From SCUN01 sp964343975 (GTDB lineage: Bacteria > Acidobacteriota > Vicinamibacteria > Vicinamibacterales > SCN-69-37): DNA of 8,847 bases. The position numbers and the translations under genes are program-made. The number at the start of each line of letters is the position of its first letter. The first letter of the stretch is position 1. The notes under the pieces are model-generated. The model made no database searches and was not told the origin of the DNA. It saw only the letters and a list, made by a program, of their open reading frames with translations. This document shows, piece after piece, positions 6,100 through 8,847 of the stretch. Location of the stretch: the NCBI GenBank assembly GCA_964343975.1, contig CAYFLU010000141.1, positions 1 to 8,847 of the forward strand, given 5' to 3'.

Positions 6100-7115
6100 T
6101 TCAGGCCTCCGTCCGGCTCGACGCCGCGCAAGCGCGCCAGCGTCCATCCATCTTGCGCCATGAAGCCCAACCCGAGGAGCGAAATCGGCAGGACGGACGC
6201 CAGATGCAGCACGATGGCCGCGGCGGCTGCATGATTTCGATCCGCCCCGAGCACCGAGGCCGCGGCGAGCTGATACATGAAATGGAAGCTCCCCACGCCG
6301 GCCGGCACCGGAACCGCCACGCCGACGACCAGATACGTGACGATCAGGAACGAAGCGGTGAACGCCATCGTCACATCGAGGGCCAGCGACACGAGCCAGA
6401 TGCCCAACGCGATCGAGATCCAGAGCCCGGCCGACATGGCAACCGCGACGAACAACGGTCGCGGCTGGCGCATCACGGCCAGCCCATCCACGAGTGTGTG
6501 GGCGAAGCTGCGCAGTACCGCCGCGATCCGCGCCGGCATCCAGTTGATGCACAGATCGGCGAGCCGTCGGAGCCGCTCGGGCTGGCCGGCGCCGAACGCC
6601 ATGATGACGAGCGCGACAACCGACGCCGTCGCCGTGACGACACCGGCTCCCTTCACTTCCCGTCCGACATCGACGCGCGCGGTGGCGAGGAAGATGCCGA
6701 AGAGCACCATCACCATCGTGAGATCGAGCACGCGCTCGATCAGGATCGTCGCAAACGCTGCCGGGCCACTGACCGGCTCAGCCCGCGAGATGAGGTACGG
6801 ACGCAGCACTTCGCCCAGTCGGCCCGGCAAGAGGTTCGTCGCCGTGAAGCCCATCACCGTGATGCGAAAGCTGTTGCGGAACGAGGCGCCGCCGAGCGGC
6901 GCCAGCAGCGCCTGCCAGCGCCAGGCGCGAAACACGTACGTCAGGGCCGTGACGATCACCGCGGCCACAATCAGCGACAGCCGGGCGTCGCGCAGCGCCG
7001 CCATCAACCCGTGGCGGTCAATGCCCCGCAGAAACCACGCCAGCAATGCGGCCGACAAGAGAAGTACGAGAGCGGTCTGCCACGAGGTGCTGCGACTGCG
7101 GGCCGGTGACATCAT
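6096..7115 (-). CDS. YbhN/AglD-like integral membrane protein (LPG synthase TM-region family)
   Basis: From ATG 7115 the protein has 339 residues, almost all in membrane helices (about 13-29, 47-65, 122-145, 157-176, 221-245, 252-271, 275-292, 297-320). Family marks of the lysylphosphatidylglycerol synthase TM-region / UPF0104 group are YVFRAWRWQALLAPLG (60-75), NLLPGRLGEVLRPYLIS (94-110) followed by ATILIERVLDL (122-132), and VPVPAGVGSFHF (268-279). Members include flippase domains of MprF and AglD/YbhN-type proteins. There is no soluble aminoacyl-transfer domain, so it is not an LPG synthase; lipid or lipid-linked substrate movement is a family-level inference. The start is uncertain: TTG 7118, ATG 7115 and ATG 7112 lie in a row, with only a weak GAG (7127-7125) upstream. 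It is the first gene of the five-gene operon and ends in a GTGA overlap with nrdR. Confidence 0.85.
   Translation of the reverse strand: MMSPARSRSTSWQTALVLLLSAALLAWFLRGIDRHGLMAALRDARLSLIVAAVIVTALTYVFRAWRWQALLAPLGGASFRNSFRITVMGFTATNLLPGRLGEVLRPYLISRAEPVSGPAAFATILIERVLDLTMVMVLFGIFLATARVDVGREVKGAGVVTATASVVALVIMAFGAGQPERLRRLADLCINWMPARIAAVLRSFAHTLVDGLAVMRQPRPLFVAVAMSAGLWISIALGIWLVSLALDVTMAFTASFLIVTYLVVGVAVPVPAGVGSFHFMYQLAAASVLGADRNHAAAAAIVLHLASVLPISLLGLGFMAQDGWTLARLRGVEPDGGLK
6100..6110 (-). promoter_or_regulatory. Strong ribosome binding site of nrdR
   Basis: On the minus strand GGAGG (6110-6106) is followed by the 6-nt spacer CCTGAA and the GTG start at 6099. It lies inside the last codons of the upstream membrane-protein gene and fixes the nrdR start. 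It is the best Shine-Dalgarno sequence I saw in the window, so nrdR may be translated more efficiently than its operon partners. Confidence 0.75.
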
Positions 7116-7135
7116 CAATCGGGTCTCACAGTTCG

Positions 7136-7144
7136 TACTATAAG
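7136..7144. promoter_or_regulatory. Overlapping -10-like elements in the divergent 44-bp gap
   Basis: The gap between the operon and the DUF4097-like gene has one AT-rich patch. On the minus strand it reads TATAGT (7142-7137), one base from TATAAT and about 22 nt before ATG 7115. On the plus strand it reads TATAAG (7139-7144), 15 nt before ATG 7160. No convincing -35 is present for either direction at 16-18 nt. This is the only candidate for the operon promoter inside the gap, and the two starts would compete for the same bases. It is weak evidence. Confidence 0.35.
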
Positions 7145-7159
7145 ATTGGCGGCAAGTCT

Positions 7160-8278
7160 ATGGGAAAACGAGAGTTACTGATTGCGCTCGCCTTCGTCAT
7201 CGTCGGTGCGGTCGTCTATCAGTTCAGCGCGCCCCCGGCGAAGACCTCAACGTCCGGGTTCTCGTTCTCGAAATTGATTGATTCCGCGAAGCGCGAGGTG
7301 CGCGGAAATCAGAGCTACGCGGCCCCAGTGCGACATGTGACCTTCCCGGCGGGCGCGGACATCATGGACCTCCGGCTGTCGGGCGTGGCAGGGCCGGTAA
7401 CGATCACCGGTGAAGACCGCGCGGACGTGGATGTCGCACTCACCGTGTTCTCGACCGGCGAGACCGAAGCCGCGGCCGTCGCCACGGCGAACAAGACGAA
7501 GCTCCTCGAGGACCGTGTGGGCGGCGCGCTGTCACTCCGCGTGGAGTTCCCGAAGGAAGAGACCCAGACCTCGGCGATGGTCCTGAAGGTGCCTCGACGC
7601 TTGGCCGTGCGCGTGGACGGCAATCGCGAGACCACGGTGACCGGCGTCCGCGCGCTCGAGTTGCTCAGCCCGGCGCGCGGCACCACGCGCATCGAGCAGA
7701 TCGCCGAGCGCGTCAGCGGCACGCAGAACGGCGGCGCGATCACGCTCACGGGCATCGGGTCGCTGAAGATGACGTTGACGCGCACCCGCGCTCGCCTCAG
7801 CGCGATCGCCGGCGAGACGACGCTCGACGTGCAGGACGGCGACACGGAAATTGCCGGCTCGCGCGGCGCGCTCACGATCGACGCGCGCCGGGGCGACATC
7901 ACGATCCGCGCGCAGAACGGACCGGTGAAACTGTCGGGCAGCGACGGCCGGGTGCGGCTGATCGACGGCATGGGCGACGTGTCGGCCGACATGCGCCGCG
8001 CGGAGATTGACGCGGAGTTGGCGCCCTCGGCCGCGGCGACCTTGTCCACGAGCGACGAAGAGCTGCGCGTGAGTTGGCGCGACGACGCCAGCGTGCGGGT
8101 GGACGCGGTGGCGACCAATGGCACGATCAACGCCGCCGATTGGGCGCTGACGCCGGCGCAGAGCTCGTCGGAGTCGCGCGTGGACGGTGCGATCGGACGC
8201 GCCACGGCCACGGCACCGAAGGTGTCCCTGCGCAATCACGGCGCGAACATCACGCTGAAGAAATCAAGCAAAAAATAG
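7160..8278 (+). CDS. Membrane-anchored DUF4097-like beta-repeat protein
   Basis: The 372-residue protein starts at ATG 7160 (GGCGG 7 nt upstream); the frame is open further upstream but that part is the shadow of the divergent membrane-protein gene. A single N-terminal helix (about 5-21, LLIALAFVIVGAVVYQF) with MGKR before it looks like an uncleaved signal anchor, placing the rest outside the cytoplasm. After a Ser-rich linker, residues from about 58 are beta-rich, with short Gly-centred rungs such as DLRLSGVAGPVTITGED, GAITLTGIGSLKMTLT, ALTIDARRGDITIRAQNG and RVRLIDGMGDVSADM. This pattern resembles the DUF4097 / putative auto-adhesin beta-solenoid group, whose function is poorly known. The end is Lys-rich (KKSSKK). 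No catalytic motif or cysteine is seen. It stands alone on the plus strand; purC follows 73 bp later with its own promoter. The family call is from the repeat pattern and is moderately sure. Confidence 0.75.
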   Translation: MGKRELLIALAFVIVGAVVYQFSAPPAKTSTSGFSFSKLIDSAKREVRGNQSYAAPVRHVTFPAGADIMDLRLSGVAGPVTITGEDRADVDVALTVFSTGETEAAAVATANKTKLLEDRVGGALSLRVEFPKEETQTSAMVLKVPRRLAVRVDGNRETTVTGVRALELLSPARGTTRIEQIAERVSGTQNGGAITLTGIGSLKMTLTRTRARLSAIAGETTLDVQDGDTEIAGSRGALTIDARRGDITIRAQNGPVKLSGSDGRVRLIDGMGDVSADMRRAEIDAELAPSAAATLSTSDEELRVSWRDDASVRVDAVATNGTINAADWALTPAQSSSESRVDGAIGRATATAPKVSLRNHGANITLKKSSKK

Positions 8279-8302
8279 CGCCATAAAATTCCGCGCCGTC
8301 GC

Positions 8303-8331
8303 TTGACCGGTCGGAGCGGGACGCGTACGCT
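8303..8331 (+). promoter_or_regulatory. Sigma70-type promoter of purC
   Basis: TTGACC (8303-8308, one base off consensus) is followed by a 17-nt spacer and TACGCT (8326-8331), a weak -10 of the sort seen in GC-rich genomes. An A/T-rich patch (8282-8290) just upstream could act as an UP element. The predicted start near 8338 leaves a leader of about 14 nt, too short for a purine riboswitch or attenuator. The 73-bp gap 8279-8351 shows no terminator hairpin for the upstream gene. Confidence 0.5.
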
Positions 8332-8351
8332 TTCAGGTCCGCGGGCTGCGC

Positions 8352-8847
8352 ATGTCTTCCACTTTGGTCCTTGAAACGAATCTCACCGGCATGACGCTGC
8401 AGCGGCGCGGCAAGGTGCGGGACGTCTACGATCTGGGCGAGCATCTGCTCATCGTCGCCACCGATCGCATCTCCGCCTTCGACTACGTGCTCGGGTCGGG
8501 CATTCCGGACAAGGGCAAGGTCCTCACGCAGCTGTCGGCATTCTGGTTCGGCCACATCGTGGGCGACCTCGTGCCGCATCACCTCATCTCCACCCGCGTC
8601 GAAGACTTCCCCGCCAGCACGCGGCCGCATCACGACGTGCTGCGTGGCCGGTCGATGCTGGTGCGCAAGACCACGCCACTGCCGGTCGAGTGCGTGGCCC
8701 GGGGCTTTCTGTCGGGTTCGGGGCTCAAGGATTACGTGCGGACCGGTGCCGTGTGCGGGCATCAGCTGCCGTCCGGACTCGTCGATTCCGATCGCCTGCC
8801 GGCGCCGATCTTCACGCCGGCGACCAAGGCCGAGTCGGGCCACGACG
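8352..8847 (+). CDS. purC: SAICAR synthase PurC, N-terminal part (runs off the right edge)
   Basis: The first 165 residues of phosphoribosylaminoimidazole-succinocarboxamide synthase are present; the frame is open to the edge. This cytoplasmic enzyme joins aspartate to CAIR using ATP in purine synthesis. Motifs in order are RRGKVRDVYDLGEHLLIV (18-35, the nucleotide-binding strand pair), ATDRISAFDYVL (36-47), PDKGKVLTQLSAFWF (52-66), RGRSMLVRKTTPLPVECVARGF (98-119, with the PVEC-ARG signature), SGSGLKDY (121-128) and LPAPIFTPATKAESGHD (149-165). SGSGLKDY has Leu where many relatives have Trp. The motif set fits the roughly 290-300-residue form, so nearly half is outside the window. ATG 8352 fits the usual short lead before the GKVRD motif; the ribosome site is weak (GGG 6 nt upstream). 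It has its own promoter, separate from the DUF4097-like gene. Confidence 0.95.
   Translation, partial: MSSTLVLETNLTGMTLQRRGKVRDVYDLGEHLLIVATDRISAFDYVLGSGIPDKGKVLTQLSAFWFGHIVGDLVPHHLISTRVEDFPASTRPHHDVLRGRSMLVRKTTPLPVECVARGFLSGSGLKDYVRTGAVCGHQLPSGLVDSDRLPAPIFTPATKAESGHD

Noticed and set aside
6100..6552. Upstream in-frame extension of nrdR (about 151 extra residues)
   Set aside because: NrdR proteins start at the first zinc-binding cysteines. GGAGG lies 6 nt before GTG 6099, and the extension overlaps the membrane-protein gene in another frame.
6153..7143. Two long plus-strand open frames opposite the membrane-protein gene
   Set aside because: Their translations are Arg/His- or Ser/Thr/Arg-rich with no domain. 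The minus strand has clear membrane helices and family motifs.
7046..7159. 38-codon N-terminal extension of the DUF4097-like protein
   Set aside because: It overlaps the start of the divergent membrane-protein gene and would bury the signal anchor; ATG 7160 puts the hydrophobic helix at the N-terminus.
7116..7159. NrdR box or sigma54 promoter in the divergent gap
   Set aside because: I looked for a paired ACACTATA-like palindrome and a TGGCAC-N5-TTGC pattern. Neither is present; TTGGCGGCAAG has no matching -12 element.
7315..8239. Long minus-strand open frames opposite the DUF4097-like gene
   Set aside because: They have no motif and a skewed composition. The plus-strand frame has a signal anchor, a ribosome site and a beta-repeat pattern.
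8250..8843. 197-codon minus-strand open frame at the right end
   Set aside because: It is the shadow of purC, whose motifs are unmistakable on the plus strand.
1..8847. tRNA/rRNA genes, CRISPR arrays, insertion sequences, phage genes
   Set aside because: Reading both strands showed no cloverleaf-type motifs, no regularly spaced repeats, no transposase or integrase motifs, and no intergenic gap larger than about 75 bp to hold them.

Overview
This 8.85-kb window is GC-rich bacterial chromosome (roughly two thirds G+C, strong G/C preference at third codon positions) and is packed with genes. It contains no mobile element, CRISPR array, rRNA or tRNA that I can see. The gene content (NtrY/NtrX, NrdR, a DUF4390 protein, a DUF4097-type protein, a stand-alone glutamate formimidoyltransferase, a PurC of the SGSGLKDY type) fits a Gram-negative, Acidobacteriota-like chromosome. 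That assignment is inference from gene style, not a database match.

Layout: (1) 1-449, minus: the 5' part of a TPR protein that runs off the left edge, with a near-consensus sigma70-type promoter. (2) 522-1412, plus: glutamate formimidoyltransferase (FtcD, formiminotransferase part only). (3) 1415-7115, minus: five genes with no usable gaps, read in the order YbhN/AglD-like membrane protein, nrdR, DUF4390 protein, ntrY-like sensor kinase, ntrX-like sigma54-dependent response regulator. Their junctions are a GTGA overlap, an ATGA overlap, an 8-bp gap and a 13-bp gap, so they almost certainly form one translationally coupled transcript. (4) 7160-8278, plus: a membrane-anchored DUF4097-like beta-repeat protein, divergent from the operon across only 44 bp. 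(5) 8352 to the right edge, plus: the N-terminal part of PurC, with its own promoter.

How the genes fit together: NtrY senses a signal through a periplasmic and/or PAS domain and should phosphorylate NtrX, which keeps every residue needed to activate sigma54 RNA polymerase. The exported DUF4390 protein just upstream may be a periplasmic partner. NrdR, the ATP/dATP-sensing repressor of ribonucleotide reductase, is embedded in the same transcript, suggesting co-expression of a redox/nitrogen-type signalling system with control of dNTP supply. FtcD and PurC are metabolic neighbours (folate one-carbon units and purine synthesis) but are not in an operon together.

Nothing here is a clearly new defence or mobile system. 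The most notable points are the coupled nrdR-DUF4390-ntrYX operon, the very tight convergent ftcD/ntrX junction with a 10-bp perfect inverted repeat just past the ftcD stop, and a spaced direct repeat overlapping the TPR-gene promoter.
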